In this document: positions 32,126-45,744 of the stretch, in pieces
Position numbering within the stretch: the stretch's first letter is position 1
Layout: each line of letters opens with the position of its first letter
Assembly: GCA_025024175.1 (NCBI GenBank)
Contig: QCXZ01000003.1
Location: 59,538,023 to 59,602,022, forward strand
Length of the DNA: 64,000 bases
Direction of reading: 5' to 3'
Origin: Rhyzopertha dominica
Taxonomy: Eukaryota; Arthropoda; Insecta; Coleoptera; Bostrichidae
Notes under the pieces: model-generated
What the model was told of the DNA's origin: nothing
The model's database searches: none
The model's input: the letters and a program-made list of their open reading frames with translations, nothing else
Translations under genes and position numbers: made by a program

Positions 32126-35100
32126 CTAGTTGACGTTGATTTCACATCCGCAATAAGCACCATTCTGAACACAGTATTTCAAAACGTTTCTCCACAATGG
32201 GTCACTATATAATACATTTGGGTTTCCTATAATAATTAATAAAGCCTGTGCTCTCGTCAGTGCAACATTCAACCTTCTTGGACTTGCAATAAAACCGATG
32301 TTGTGTGACACATCACTGTCAATGAGATTCACAGAACTCCTAACAACCGACAACAGAACAATGTTGAATTCTTGACCTTGAAACTCTTCCACTGTTCCAA
32401 TCTTGGGTATATCAAATTCGGCTTCACTTAAAATTGCTCGTATTTGCTGGACCTGTTGAAATGCATCTTAATTATGGGAATAACAACTATTGGTAGAGCT
32501 ATTACCTGTTTAGAATATGGTGATATGATACCTATATCTTCAACTGAAGCCCCCAATCTGTACAGCTCATTAACGTAAAAGAAAATCTGACTGGCTTCTT
32601 GTGGATTAAACCAAGAAGGTGAATCGGGAGTCTGAAAATTATCTCCTTCGACACCATGAAACACCATAGCAGGTGGTTCTTTGCCTTTTCTGTGCGGCAG
32701 AATTTCTTTAATCTTGTTCAACAAACTAGCTTCTTCGCTATTCAATGGTGAAATCTAAAAAGCTTGGTGTTAAAATCTTTTAAAGCAACCATATATGGTA
32801 CTAACCGTTGGCCGAAGCTCTGAATTATAAAACATAGTGCTGGACAAATGTAGTATTTCTGGCAATGAGCGATAATTGTAAACCAGCTTGGTAACAAGTC
32901 TAGGGTCGTATCCATTTGATTTTGGAAAACCTGTTGGGTCTCGGGTATATGGAAACCTGTTTAGCAGTCTTTCTAAGAAAGACTCACGCAAGCCATTGTC
33001 GGAGACAACCCGTGATATCAGACTTGCACCTAGTTGCATTGGATCCCCTGTTCCACAGTATCAAACAAACATAGTGTGTTACAAAATATGTCCTAACTAA
33101 CACTTTAATTGTACCGGGTGAGCCAACGAAATGAGATAATTCAAATTTTTTAATTTATAAATAAAAACGTCAACTACACGAGCAGAAATTATATGTAAGT
33201 GTACAACTTTCACTTGTTGAAAATAATACCCAAAAGATGGCGTTCATTCTTTTGCACACATTCTTGGGAATCTCATTCCGAAAGAGCATGTAACAATTTA
33301 GCATTGTCAAAAGTGCTGAGGCCACTTGATCTGCAATCCTGTCCTTCAATGTCTGAATGGTCCTTTGGGCACTGAAAGAAATGCCTTCACAACAAATTCA
33401 GGTTGCTCACCTCACCAATCTCCATGGTATCTAAAAATTCTAGATTTATGTCCACACTCCTCATACCTTGCCTGTATAGGTGTGTCCAAATTGTCTTGTT
33501 TCATTGGCTCACCCTGTATTATGTATAGTTATTTAAAATAACTAAATATATGGAGGTGCTTAATATAATTGTGACTTAATGACTGAAGGCAACTGTGAAA
33601 TTTTACAGAATTCACTCAAAACTAAATTATTGTATCCAACTGTAGTGAAATTTATGAACACTTTTATTAAAAATGAACAGAGTCTGTTTTACATACCAAC
33701 TTAGTAACTACTTATGCTTACTTAACAAATTAATATATATTCAGAGTTTATCAGGAAAAAATAGATATCGTCATTTAGATAGCAGCTTTTTCATTTAACT
33801 CATCTTCATTTGATGTCATTTAATTATGTCATAAAGGTGATAATTCTGAAGCATTTAATAAATCGCTTGTGCTATGAAAACATATTAAAGTTTTCAATTC
33901 ATGGTGTAGTCATAGTCAACCCGATAAATGCACTTAGCTTTTTTTTACAAAATAATAACAATATGAAATCGATAACATGGTTTTACAAAAACGACGTTAA
34001 GGAATTGTTTTTCCAGCAAGATGATGACATCAAAAGAACATTGGATAAACGAATAAAAATGTACTACTCGAATATATTTAAATAAATGTGCAAACAAACT
34101 ATCATATTTGAAGTTCTGTAACACAAAAAATACTAATAATCTACTTTATATTGTTCTCTTAAAGTTGTTGCATATATTTTTCAAGCTTTCACACTTGCAT
34201 TACAATATACATATGTACTAATTTTTGCACTGTATGCATGTTTCAAAAATTTCAATTTTGTTTCCCTAAAAAGATGAATATACCTGCTAAAACAGCTTGT
34301 CCTGATGTAACATCCATAAGCGCTAAGGGAATCATTGCCTCTGGTTCCGTTAATTGTCCAGCTTCATCAATAACAATATGTGTAAAGTGGCCTCTGGGGA
34401 ACCCCATGTTATACAAAGTACCCAGATTGGAACAAGTGGATACAGTAATTCGATGTCGTCCTATCACCGAAGAATTAATACCTAATAAAATACAATTATT
34501 ACATTAACAAAAGAGCTAAAAATCCAGAGGTATTTAAGTCATGTTTTTAATGCACTGCATAGATTATTTTATTTTCCCAATTACAACATTTACAGTTTAC
34601 ATTATAGATTAATAATGGCTGATAATCTGATAATAAATCTGACAAAAATAAAGTTAATAAGGATCTATAAAGTTTGGAAATGGATTGTAATATGTAACAA
34701 ATAAGGATAGATCAACTAAAAATCTTGAAAATGTTTATTTTATAGTTGTAATTTACTTATATAGTTACATATGAATTACTATTATTGTTGATGCTTTTGT
34801 GTGCCAGCAGCATATTTTGGGCAATTTGTGATTTTTCGTAACACCATGAAAGGGTTGAAAGAGAACAAGTTAATATTATTTAAAGCCCAAAGAGCACTGC
34901 AAAACATAAACTGTACAACAGTTAAAAATCATGACTATTTCACATAATAACTTACATGATATTATAAAAGCACACTAAATCGTGTTGTGGAAAATGGTAG
35001 AATTGCTAATTAATAGCCAAAGAAGGAGGGGAAACATGTTGTAGACTAGGTCCGGCATATTGAGATATCATATTCATATTTTTAAGCTTCAAATCATAAG

Positions 35101-38100
35101 AAAGTTTGGTATTCACAAAAAACTCTTGCTATTCAAAAACATCACAGAGAAGAAAAATACATTTTTTTGTTGAATAATGGCAATGGTACATTATGGGTCA
35201 AATACTATGACAGGTGCAACGTTAAATTCATTCCATGGACAAAAAATGCAGCAATGTCCTCAGGTAAGATATATTGAAAGGTTTTTTATCAGGGGCATTT
35301 CACGATAAGCAGACACCCCAACAAATTTTGGTTTTATAGAATTCGTCTATATTTTGATATGTTGTACATCTTCAATGCCTAAGTGCACAATGGAAGTAAA
35401 GCGTGGAGGTCTAATAATGAGCTCGTGAAGATTTTGAAGGTAATATAGGTTTGACTGCTATTATTGTATTTACAACAACAGCTTCTTCTTTGGATTAGTT
35501 CAGCGATATTATGTACATAATGTTACTAGTTGCCTAGCAAAGCTATTAAAAAAAACTGTCAGCCCTACAAAAAAAGTAATGCCAGTCAAGGTCTCAAGAT
35601 TTTTGTGTTGTTTTATTTGAAATGTAGGTACATACCAAAAACCATTCGTAAAACCAACAGTAGTCACTAATTGCATGACTGCTTCACCTACTGTACATTT
35701 GATCTACTTAGAACCACTTTGCCAGAAAAAGATAATCGAATCGAACATTTGAAATTATTATGAGGTAAATAAAGGTGCACTCTTGCCGATATGTGAGCCA
35801 GTGAAAAGCAATTTATGGTCAAAGGTGAAGTAAAAGTTACTGCATTTTTTTTTATTTTGATTATAAAACATGTTTACTTGACTTACACCATTTTGCTTTT
35901 CACCAACTTATATAGGTATATATAGGGCTGCCATCCCTCCGGGTTTCCCCGGATTTGTTCTAGTTTGGAAGACGTCTGGGAAGCGTCCGGGCGGGGTTTA
36001 AATTGTAGTCCGGGTAAATATTGTTAATTGTATAGAAAAATAAAAAGTTGAACAAGTTTTCATTTAATTTTATTAACTGAGTAACTAATATTGGGTTTGT
36101 TCATTTTTTATTTAATACCTAAAAAGGTTAAAAAATAAAGCAAAATTACTCACTTGTCGTCACAAGAACGATTAAACATACTATTTCATGTAACAAAAGA
36201 GGTTTAAAATTAAAGTGTTCTTTTATCAAGTATGGAGTAAAATATATTTTAATCAAGATGTAATGTCCAGGATGAAAGCTCCAAAATCCGAGGAACTTAC
36301 ACTTCCGGTCCTGGGGGGCAGGTTTTAGAGATGGCAGCCCTAGGTATATAACAACACTGACCATCAGGTTCTTTAGCCCTATGGTTAGTGGTTGTAAAGC
36401 CCAATAAGTTTTCCATGTTGTGGTTTAAAACACTAAAAAAAATTGTCCTCGCCCAATGAATTGCGACATTTACACCAATGTAACTTTCCAGGCCCCTAGT
36501 CCTTTATTATTTGTACCTACTCCTAGATTCTCCAAGGCAAAACCCAAAAGGCAATAAATCAAAGGAAAGGAGAGCTAGTAGGCATCTGTGTATTCCCACC
36601 TTTAGGCATAAAATGAGATCAGCTTAATAACCAAAACTACCATGCACCATGTACAATCAGAAAATTTAAATAAAAATAATAATTTTCAATACCAATGTTG
36701 ACTGGTCAACCCAGAAATTACACTGCATTGGAGAAGGTTTTGGGACATTGCAGATAGTAGTTCATACATGTTTATTCTGTAACTTCCGTAATAATTCTCA
36801 TGATATAAATATGTAATTCAATTCGAGTAACAGGTTTAGAATATGGAGGTGTTGTGGGGCTAACTTAAGGTTAAGTTAGTACCATATCAAAGTTCCAAAA
36901 AACAAAAAGTAACAATTTTTTCTTTTGGCAATTAATTATCCATTAAATAGCAACAAATTAAAACATGAGTGTCAAATCAGTAATAAAACTTTGTGATGCT
37001 AACTTAATGGATGTAAATCTTTCACGTTATATGAAAACTGCAGCATATAGAAGCAATATTGAATATTTTATGTACTGCTTTAGCATTAAATACTTTTACC
37101 CAAGCTGCGTAAGAAATTTACAGGAATTCTTATAAATTAGCACAGCTAAAAACTTAAACCTCACCCAAAGTCAGTCCGTTTGCATTTGTGACGTGAGTTC
37201 TTGCATGGGTCCCCTCTTTACTCAGCTCCCCAGTGGCACAGTAAGGAATTAGTTTTACCGGAATTGTATTTTCGACAACGCATCTATATGCAACATATCT
37301 GACCAAATCTCCTGGCTTGATTGTACCAGAATCTATCAGACGAATAGCTATCAGATCTGCTGCGCTATTCGATGGAGTTCCAACCAAAATTCGAGCCTCC
37401 GGCATCAACCTCAGTAGCTGCAGGATCGTTTCTATCAGTGTTACAGTCTTGCCAGTACCGGGCGGCCCAAATATTATGTAAGGCAAAGGTCGAGCTTCAC
37501 CCAGTAGTATGTTACGGACAGCCTCCTTCTGGTAAAAATTCAAACTGTTATCGAACCATTCGAGTTTATGAACTGTCTTGCCTTTTTCGTACTTAAGTGG
37601 TCTAGCGTTTCGAGCATTCTTAATATTTGAATCGGTGTTTTCCAATAGAAGTTTAGATTTTTTATTATCGTCCTGAGTGTTATTCTCAAATTCTGGATTT
37701 GTTGTATTAATATGTTTTAAAATACTGTTCAATACCTGTTTGTGTTTGTTTGGGGTCTCTTTCAGTAATGGATTTTGATTTTTAGTGTTTTCACTGATCG
37801 TGCTGAGATTATCTTCATAATGATCATACGTGAACATGAACTGCGGTTCCCTCAACTGAATTCTTGAAGGAAATAGGAAGTCTTTGCCAAGATTTCTAAC
37901 TACCAGACCAACTGCCTGGTGTATTTTTTTAAAGCTGGTCCTCGATGCCACAGCAGTGATGGAATAATCTTCCCCTTTATAAGTGTCATGGAACATTTGA
38001 TTGAACTTTAAATATACGTGCTTTGCACCCACTTTATGGACATACCCTTCCAAATTCATACCACTCGGATTATAAGCATCTTTGGCAATTATTTTATCAC

Positions 38101-39679
38101 CAATCATTACAGATGGTCGTCTTTCGGAAAGATTCTCTATCTCCAACATCAAAAATTCATTGTTCCTTATAAAACAGGCCCTCTCTTGATCATAGACCCT
38201 CATAGCCATGATATTAGCTATTTCCTCTACATGTATCAATGTGTGGAAGTAATCTTCGTACGAGGTAAAGCTAAGAGAAGCCAGGCATGGCTTAAGTCTG
38301 TGCAGCTCCTCCGATATGAATATGACATCTTTCGCTGAATCCGAATGGTTCAAAACCATATCCCAGAGCTTTTTGGGCACCGGATATTCCGGAAGCTTAT
38401 GGGATATAAATCGTGGCGGCATTATCGGTCGTTCTCCTCTCAAGACATCCTGTTCTACATCGTTACATCTTCTTCCACCATACCGTCTCGACTGGTATGA
38501 TCCCTGACCCATAAAAGATGATGGGTTAACTGTAGTAGTCAGTGAAACGGTGATCCATCGACCAATTTTAAAATTTTCAAACACGAACAACAGCAATTCC
38601 CTGCTGATTCCAATGTTCTTCGCTCTACATTTAAACTCGATCTTTACATTGGCTTTCGGCCTTATTCTTAAATTATTTACTTGTGTTTCCAATGTGCACT
38701 GGCCGTTTGCTTGTGCACATTGTACTTCCTTCAAAACAAGACCTTCTTTGAGAGTATGGTTAATGTGCAGTTCAAATTTTTTAATCTCATTCAGTCTAAG
38801 AAGCTCTAAGTTAATGTTGTTTGAGATGTAGACTCCAGGAACGTTATCTTCAAAAGCTTCAACAGCAGAGACTATAACATTCTCTTTTATACTCTTCTGA
38901 TATTCAGGTACGACATTAATTGCCCTCCAACAGCAACGACCTTGTTCACTTTCTATTACCTCCGCCACGATTTTATCTGCTGTCTGAGGTACATACCCAG
39001 AAATTAACGACTCCGTATTAAAGTACACATTTCTATCTATCGTCCCACATCCTTTAATAGAATCCCAATCCCTAACAATCCCCTGGAGTGTCTTAAAACG
39101 TAATGGACGTATTCCTTCAACATTTAAAATTTTCCCGCCAAGATCAACAACATCTTCATCGATCTCACTTTTTACATCAACCAGTAGCCAATCACCAACA
39201 ATCGGCACAAAATCAGATTTGACACTGTTTAAATCTAGACTGAAATCACCAGGGTGAACAATTACTTGGCGCTCCTTTCTTTTGACCACTTTGCAAGCAA
39301 CGGAACGAATGCACCATTTTCGACCCTCGGATTCTTGAATACTGTCCCAGTCGCTAGTAATCATCACTACGTTTGTTATTTGAACCTTGCCTTTATCTAC
39401 ATAAGCAATGTAAGAAACTTTTGATCCCACGGGTATAGCCAAATCTGTAGATTCAAATTCATACAATCCATCAATCATGTATTTCGTCCTTTTTACTGAT
39501 GTTATAAATCCTGTTAAATGTCGTGTAGAAAAGCTTGTGTCTTCAGGTTCAGCATGCTTAACAGTAGTAGTATCAGTAGTGTTTTCTGCACAACTATTTA
39601 AAATATTGTAGGCCTCGTCAAGAGAAAGCTCTGTCTCCTCATAACCACCAAAAAAGTAAGAAATAATTGATTTTAACAT
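32126..39679 (-). CDS. armi: Armitage/MOV10L1-type piRNA RNA helicase
   Basis: Five exons: 39679-37165, 34481-34284, 33047-32806, 32754-32506 and 32452-32126, all with GT-AG ends and matching phases. They give 1,176 codons plus stop, close to the roughly 1,200 residues of the family. All UPF1-like superfamily-1 helicase motifs are present: GPPGTGKT (about 738), GTPSNSAAD, DEAGQ (877-881), GDPMQLG (905-911), YNYRS, SPYSKQVQ, GTVEEFQGQE (1087-1096) and the RRLNVALTRA block (about 1127-1136). The N-terminal 700 residues are the divergent Armi-type region. Family knowledge: Armi binds piRNA precursor transcripts and feeds them to mitochondrial Zucchini for phased piRNA production. Introns 3 and 4 are tiny (51 and 53 bp), intron 2 is 1.2 kb and intron 1 is 2.7 kb with element insertions. 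The ATG context is AAAATG. The gene looks fully functional. Confidence 0.96.
33110..33524 (-). mobile_element. Remnant of a TA-target transposon in armi intron 2
   Basis: About 410 bp with inverted ends (GGGTGAGCCAACGAAATGA left, TTTCATTGGCTCACCCTG right) next to TA. The minus strand contains a decayed stretch, TIQTLKDRIADQVASAL, like the C-terminal part of some mariner-like transposases (IQALKDRI-type). A deletion derivative. Confidence 0.65.
34482..37164 (-). other. armi intron 1
   Basis: A 2.7-kb intron between the Walker A exon and the Walker B exon. Apart from the hAT MITE at 35923-36342 it is AT-rich, and I recognise no other element or gene in it. Confidence 0.7.
35923..36342. mobile_element. 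hAT MITE with 8-bp duplication in armi intron 1
   Basis: A 420-bp element with ends TAGGGCTGCCATC...GATGGCAGCCCTA and a perfect 8-bp target duplication GGTATATA (35915-35922 and 36343-36350). Subterminal CCGG-rich sequence contrasts with the AT-rich intron. No transposase. Confidence 0.92.
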
Positions 39680-40121
39680 TTTGTGGTTGCAAATTAAAAT
39701 TAACTAAAGAAGTGTTTGTTCATTGGTTTTAAAAATTAGAAGTAACTAAGTTTTCTTTCAAAATTCTAGGTTATAAAAAAATTAGGTTATGTTTGCTGTC
39801 AAAGTCTCAATTATCAAAAATGTTGATGCCAGAGAAATAGAGGGGGGAGAACGCTTATGGACCTGTGCGAATTAGTAAACAAAAAATGCATTTTTAACTA
39901 TTTTAACACATGGAAAGTACCAAAAATAAAGAAATACATGTTTGCCAATACATTATTTGTTTATTTGGGTTGGATTACTCGAGTAATCAAAATATAAGAA
40001 TAATAATTATTTGTCAGTGTTTAACAGAATCAGCGTTTTTTCCAAAAACATATCGGATATTATGGATGCTGAAAGCATTCATCCCCATATAACTGCTCTA
40101 GTTTTACATTAGTACATGATG

Positions 40122-40275
40122 GGGTGGTTACACAAACGTGGATCAAAGACCCGAATTTAATCCGCGGTCGTTGCATAGGAACATCATAAATCCAGTGTTC
40201 TGTTTACTGTTGAGATAGTAACGACTACAGTTTAAACCCGGATCAAATTTGATCCACGTTTGTACAACCCGACCT
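40122..40275. mobile_element. Short inverted-repeat element upstream of armi
   Basis: About 150 bp with inverted ends: GGGTGGTTACACAAACGTGG on the left and CCACGTTTGTACAACCC on the right. The inner parts (GGATCAAA.. and ..TTTGATCC) also pair. It lies 440 bp upstream of the armi start codon. Its class is uncertain. Confidence 0.65.
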
Positions 40276-40409
40276 AAGCATATTAAAAGTTGTTACTCAA
40301 TTTCAAGTTTGGACTTGTGTTGGAGATTTTTTGTCTCCGTTTATTTAGTTACAGTGTTTTAGCCGAATACACAGTTACTTCAGTTTTTGATTTTAACTAA
40401 GTGCAGGAT

Positions 40410-43400
40410 CAGTGGCAGATTTAACCTTCGTAAGGGCCCCAAGTGCAATTCAACTCACCCCTCCCCGTTTTTCGTTATTAATATAAAAGTGCATGGATTG
40501 ATTTATTAATAGAAAATACATATACACAACATTTGTTAGGTATTAGCGCATCCATCAAACATTAAAATATATTTGTTTGAAATAACATCATTACTTTTTT
40601 ATTGTCTTACTTAAGATTGAAAGGGTAGCAAATGAATGGGTGTATAAAACTGATTTGTTTTAGGAATTCTTTTTATTTTGTTAGTATTTAGCAGCAAAAA
40701 TTTAATCACAATTTTTTGTATTGTTACATTTCTGCTTTATGCTGCCTTCTTGAAATGACTTTTTTTTTATTACACGTAATTAAGGTGTGTCAAATGGGAG
40801 AACATAAAGAAACCAACTTGGAATTGTTAACAATTCCTTTATAATGTGGCAATTAGATTTGATCCTGAATGTCACACAAAATAGGAAAACTCTTAAGAAA
40901 ATGCAACCTGGAGATCACACTTAGATCTCTTTTCTCAAAAATAAACTCAGTCCTTGATACATTACAAAAAAAAACACCTTAAAAAATATTTAAACAACAC
41001 AGAGCACATCTGAAATTACAAAACATACAAGCAGAACAACAAGACTGAATCTTGAAATGATACAAAAAACAAATCAAATGGATTATATGAAAGAAGAAAC
41101 ATTCAGCATTAACTAGAATTTATTCATTAGGTGAAAATCGGTTATACGTCATCTAGCTGTGGCTGTACGAACTAAGACGTAAGTTGGTATGGTCGGAAAG
41201 TACAAAGACACATTGTCGATTGCCCAATAAGCGTGAAATAAAATTACTTAATTTTTCATTTTCATTTTAAGTCAAAGTTAACAACCTTCTCTACCACATA
41301 TTTAAGATAGAGATGTCGATGTGTCCACGTCAAGTTTAAGAGTGTATCAAAGATACAGCCACCACGGAATCTTTTTGTCACATGTAATGTACACCCGCGG
41401 ACATAGAAAGTGAGACAACCTAGCCGGGCGGCATATCGGACGGGGTATTTTGGATCGCAACCCTTCCGAGTAAAAGCGGTACAGCTAGATGACGCATAGC
41501 GGTGCAGATAGAGCCATTTATGTTGTTATATCACTGGAAGGTATGCTACCGTTATAACACTCCTCGGTGTTTCAAGTTTCAGATATTATTCGAAAATTTA
41601 TATGCTTGCTTGCCTGCTACCCTTACTAGTTTACTCTGCTCCGCTTGGCTCGCCAGGTTCCAGTTTAATTTATTTGTTGGCTCCCAATGATGAAGTTTAG
41701 CAAAGTTGAATAATTATTATCACGACTGACCAGCAGACAGGGGAAAATACAACTTATTTTTTTAGTGAAAGTAAGTTTGTGTTTACTTTCATATTTACTT
41801 AACTATCCATGAGCACTTTGGAATCATTCTAAACTAAAATCCGGATATATTATTTAATAACATTAGCTGACTTTAAAAAAACAAATTGTTTTTTTTTGCA
41901 AAAGAAAATGGGGCAAAGACATTGCAATATTCAAATAAGTACTTGGGCAATTTAGATTTTAATGTAAATATCAAGCAGTGGTGAGGATATATTAAATGTG
42001 ATCCAAACTGAATATAACAGAGACATTGATAAATAACATCAAGATAAGTAAAAGAATCTTATTATTATTAGTATTAGTTTGGAAAAAAAATTTTCTCAAA
42101 AACGGTTAAATTTAGACAAATTGTAGAGATGCAAAAATTATGTATTTGAAGCGCCTTTACAATGAAGTAAATTAGCTGTGGTTATTACTATAGTGTACCC
42201 CAGAAGCAAAAGAAACAACTTCTGGTTCACGAAATGTGTCAAATCTTTTATGAATAAGTCATAACTGTAAAAATTCACTAACATATTTTAATTTTTTATA
42301 TAGTTAATAAAAAAAAATATTGTTTTGTTCAATTCTGGAGAGCAGTAACTTACCAGAGTTTGGAATTAGATGGGCAATAAAAATTTATGTTTGTTGTAAT
42401 CAGTTACAGCAGATATTGTATTCTTTTATGTTGATGTCTAGCACTGTTATCATACAGTACTATTTATTCAACTTTGATATGGTTTAGACGGTTTATTCAA
42501 TATAAACGCAAACCTGCTCTTTAAACTACAGTAGTATACAATGGTCTACCAATTTTTAAATGATATGCATTTTGCTTACCGAAAATGTGTCACATTTTCT
42601 TTATTATTATTTTTTTCTAAAATCATGCTTAACAGTTATTTAACAACCTGAAGTTTTTACATTAAAAAATACAAGTGCATTCTTAATGATAATCATTTGG
42701 AACAGTAGCAAACTTTTCCGGAACGATCTAGTTTACAGTGAGATTGAGTGATACAGAAATCTTATGTAATAATTTGAAACTGTATCAACATTCAGGTAAT
42801 CTCGCAATAAGGTTTGAGGTGCGTAAGTAAGCTTCAGCACATTGGGGGTCTGTTATTAGCTGGTTGTTCTGCGAAACTCGATGCAGGTAAGAACAAGATT
42901 GCATTGTCACTCCTCTGTATTTGTGATGAAATACTTACCTATACTTTCTGGTATTAAAACTTTTATGGCCCTCCAGCGACGCAAACAGACGGTCTGATAG
43001 ATAATGTGTTTCCCGGTAAAATTTTTGTTCTAGCTTTGCCCGGGTTTAGCTCATCCATCGCGAGAAAAATCGTAATCAGTTCAGAGAGACGTTCTGAAAT
43101 ATATTAAAAAGCAAAAGTGCTTGTTGTTCTTCACAATAGTTGCTTTTATTGAATTTTTACGTGTAATGATAAAAGTTCTGTTATAAGTAATTTTATCCTA
43201 TTTTCAAATGTGTCAATATGAATAAAATTGATTTAAATATTGAAAGATAGTATGTAATTATATTAATAAAAAACTGCAAAATGAAATATTAAATTGATTT
43301 TAGTATTGTTCCTGCAAGGGAGTTCGATAATTTTGAGAATTTCTGGAAAAGTGTATCCATTTATAGGTATAGGTATAGTTTTAGCAACTCAGATGGCATA

Positions 43401-44945
43401 TCTATATAACTTAAATTCTCATTTGTGCATCAAGATTAAAAATATGAAGTTGATTGTGTTTATGTGCAAGTGATATTGAACTATTTTTGCTTTTTAATTT
43501 TATTTACGAATAGTTCTCGCAATAGGTGAAATAATTTGGGGCAAGCGCTCGAACCAAAAATTTGCCGGAAACATGTTATCTGTTCGTCTGCTTGCACCGC
43601 CTTAGGGCCATAAAAGTTTTAATACTGCAAAGTAGGTATAGGTGAGTAATCCGTCACAAATACAGAGAAGTGACATGCAATATTGTTCTTACTATAAGGT
43701 GTACTGCATCGAATTTCGCAAAACAACCAGGTAATAACAGATCCCAATGCGCTTAAGCTTCTTACGCGGCTCAAATTACTACAAATGGTACTATTTTTGT
43801 ATCACTCAATCTCATTGTAAACTGAGGGCAGCCATAACAGATCCCTCCCGAAAAAGTGCAGTCTTCGGTTTACTGGTTNGCTAGGGTTCCAAATGCTTAT
43901 AATTAAGTATGCAGTTTTAATTTTTANTGCAAATACGTGAAGTTGTTAAATAACTTAGGGATGCTTTTATCAAAAAGAAAATATATAATAAAGGAAATGT
44001 GGCATATTTTCCGTAAGCAAATGCCTAATACTTAAAATTTGGTAGATCACTGTATACTAGTGTAGTTTAAAGAGTTGGTTTGCTTTTATATTATATGCTA
44101 GACATCAATGTAAAGGAATACAATATATGCAGTAAAGGCGCTCTAAGTATATAATTTTTGCCCCTCTGCAAATTTGTCTAAAGTTACCCGTTTCTGAGAA
44201 AAAAAATCTTTTCCAAACTAATACTAATAATAATAAGATCCTATTACTTATATTGACGTTATATATCAATGTTTCTGTTATATTCGGTTTTGATCACATT
44301 TAAAATATCCTCACCACTGTTTGATATTTTTACTTATATCTAAATTGCCTGCACACTAATTTATTTGTAGTAATTTTATTTTGCAATCTGTAATATTGCT
44401 CATTTTTTTAGCAAAAAATAATTTGTTTTCTTAGTCATGTAATGGTATTAAATAATATAGCAGCCTGATTTTACTTTAGAAATATTCTAAAGTGCTCATT
44501 GATAGTTAAGTAAACATAAAAACTTACTTTCACTAAAAAAAGGTTATATTTTCCCCTGCCTGTTTGTCAGTCGTGATGATTATTCACCTTTGCTAACCCT
44601 TGGCATTGCAAGCCAACAAATAAAAGAAACTGGAACCTGGTCAATCAAGCGGAGTGGAGTAAACTTGTAACGGTAGCAAGCATATGAATTTTGGAATATC
44701 TGAAACTTGAAACACCAAGGAGTGTTATAACAGTAGCATAACTTTCAGTGATATAATGTAAATGGCTCTACCTGCGCCGCTATGCGGCAACTAGCTGTAC
44801 TGATTTCACTGAGAAGAGTTGTGAACCAACCCGCCCCACATGCCGCCCAGCTAGATCGTCTCATTTTCTATGTCCGTCAGTGTACTTGTTTATGGAATAA
44901 ATAAAGTCTGAAGGCCTGAAGCGCCTTTGCATAAATCTNCCACTG
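40410..44945. mobile_element. hAT-like shell element
   Basis: The left end CAGTGGCAGATTTAACC and right end GCATAAATCTNCCACTG are inverted relatives. The flanking 8-mers TGCAGGAT (40402-40409) and TATAGGAT (44946-44953) agree at six of eight positions, as for an old hAT target duplication. Between them lie about 980 bp of AT-rich sequence without a clear transposase and then the palindrome at 41392-44882. An N in the right end limits certainty. Confidence 0.55.
41392..44882. mobile_element. 3.5-kb fold-back element with about 1.6-kb arms
   Basis: Nearly the whole interval is one imperfect palindrome. The left arm (41392 to about 43100) and right arm (about 43520 to 44882) can be followed block by block: CGGACATAGAAA at both tips, GTTATAACACTCCT (41552/44722), the AGTATTAGTTTGGAAAA block (42073/44212), AACTTTTATGGCCCT (42958/43612) and GTTCTAGCTTTGCCC/GGGGCAAGCGCTCG inside. 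The arms are roughly 75-80% alike by eye. The loop is under 450 bp. The tips start CAC...GTG and are flanked by TA. I see no coding frame. Such fold-back elements can be transcribed into long hairpin RNA; here that is inference. Confidence 0.85.
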
Positions 44946-45619
44946 TATAGGATGCTTTTAACTAAAACACCAAAAATTAAACTCTAAAGGTTTATTAATG
45001 GTTATTTTGTGTGAATAATAGTAGATATTACTTAGATATTAAGAAGGCCAGACCTATATTAATTCTAAAACAAACAAAAACGTAAATACATGAACAAACT
45101 GTGAGCTGTGCTTTTTCTACCTTCATTCAAATGGCAGTAACTAAAGCATTATTTCAGTTAGCATAGGTACAATAGTTTCACTGCATACCATGAAAAAAGG
45201 ATTATAAAACACACATCCCACAAAAACAGACAGGCCACATTTTATGTAAAGTAAAAAGAAAATACTCAGTCTAACATACACACTGGGGCTTTATTAAATA
45301 CATGGATTTAAAAAGCTTGACACACTGATTTTCCTACACAAAAAATAATAGTGTACCTCGATGCAAAAATACAGTTTAGTTTACATTGCTTTTATTACAA
45401 CTAGAAATGCTACAAACTGCCAATAAATATGCCACTTTAAACTGCTACTGATTAATTACATTGAAATGATGATGATAGCGAATATCCACCGTCTGCACAT
45501 TGGTTATCATCTAGAGCAGTAACTAGCTGTATTTCATGACGAATACAACTAGTTCAATCAACAGCAGTGAAAAGGAGTGTACAGCAAAGTCGTTATAACA
45601 TTTATAAATGTAAGACTAC

Positions 45620-45625
45620 TTTATT
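45620..45625 (-). terminator. Poly(A) signal after terminal exon copy 1
   Basis: AATAAA on the minus strand, about 120 bp after the stop at 45745. The aligned position in exon copy 2 (51749-51754) reads AATAAG. Confidence 0.6.
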
Positions 45626-45744
45626 TCAGATTGTAAAAACTCAACCAGGAATGCCAAACCCTGCTCCAATGCAGCAAATCAAAAGACTAGAAATTTTACA
45701 TTTCTAGTATTCTAATTTCCTGTTCGCTCCTAGTTCCCCTAATC

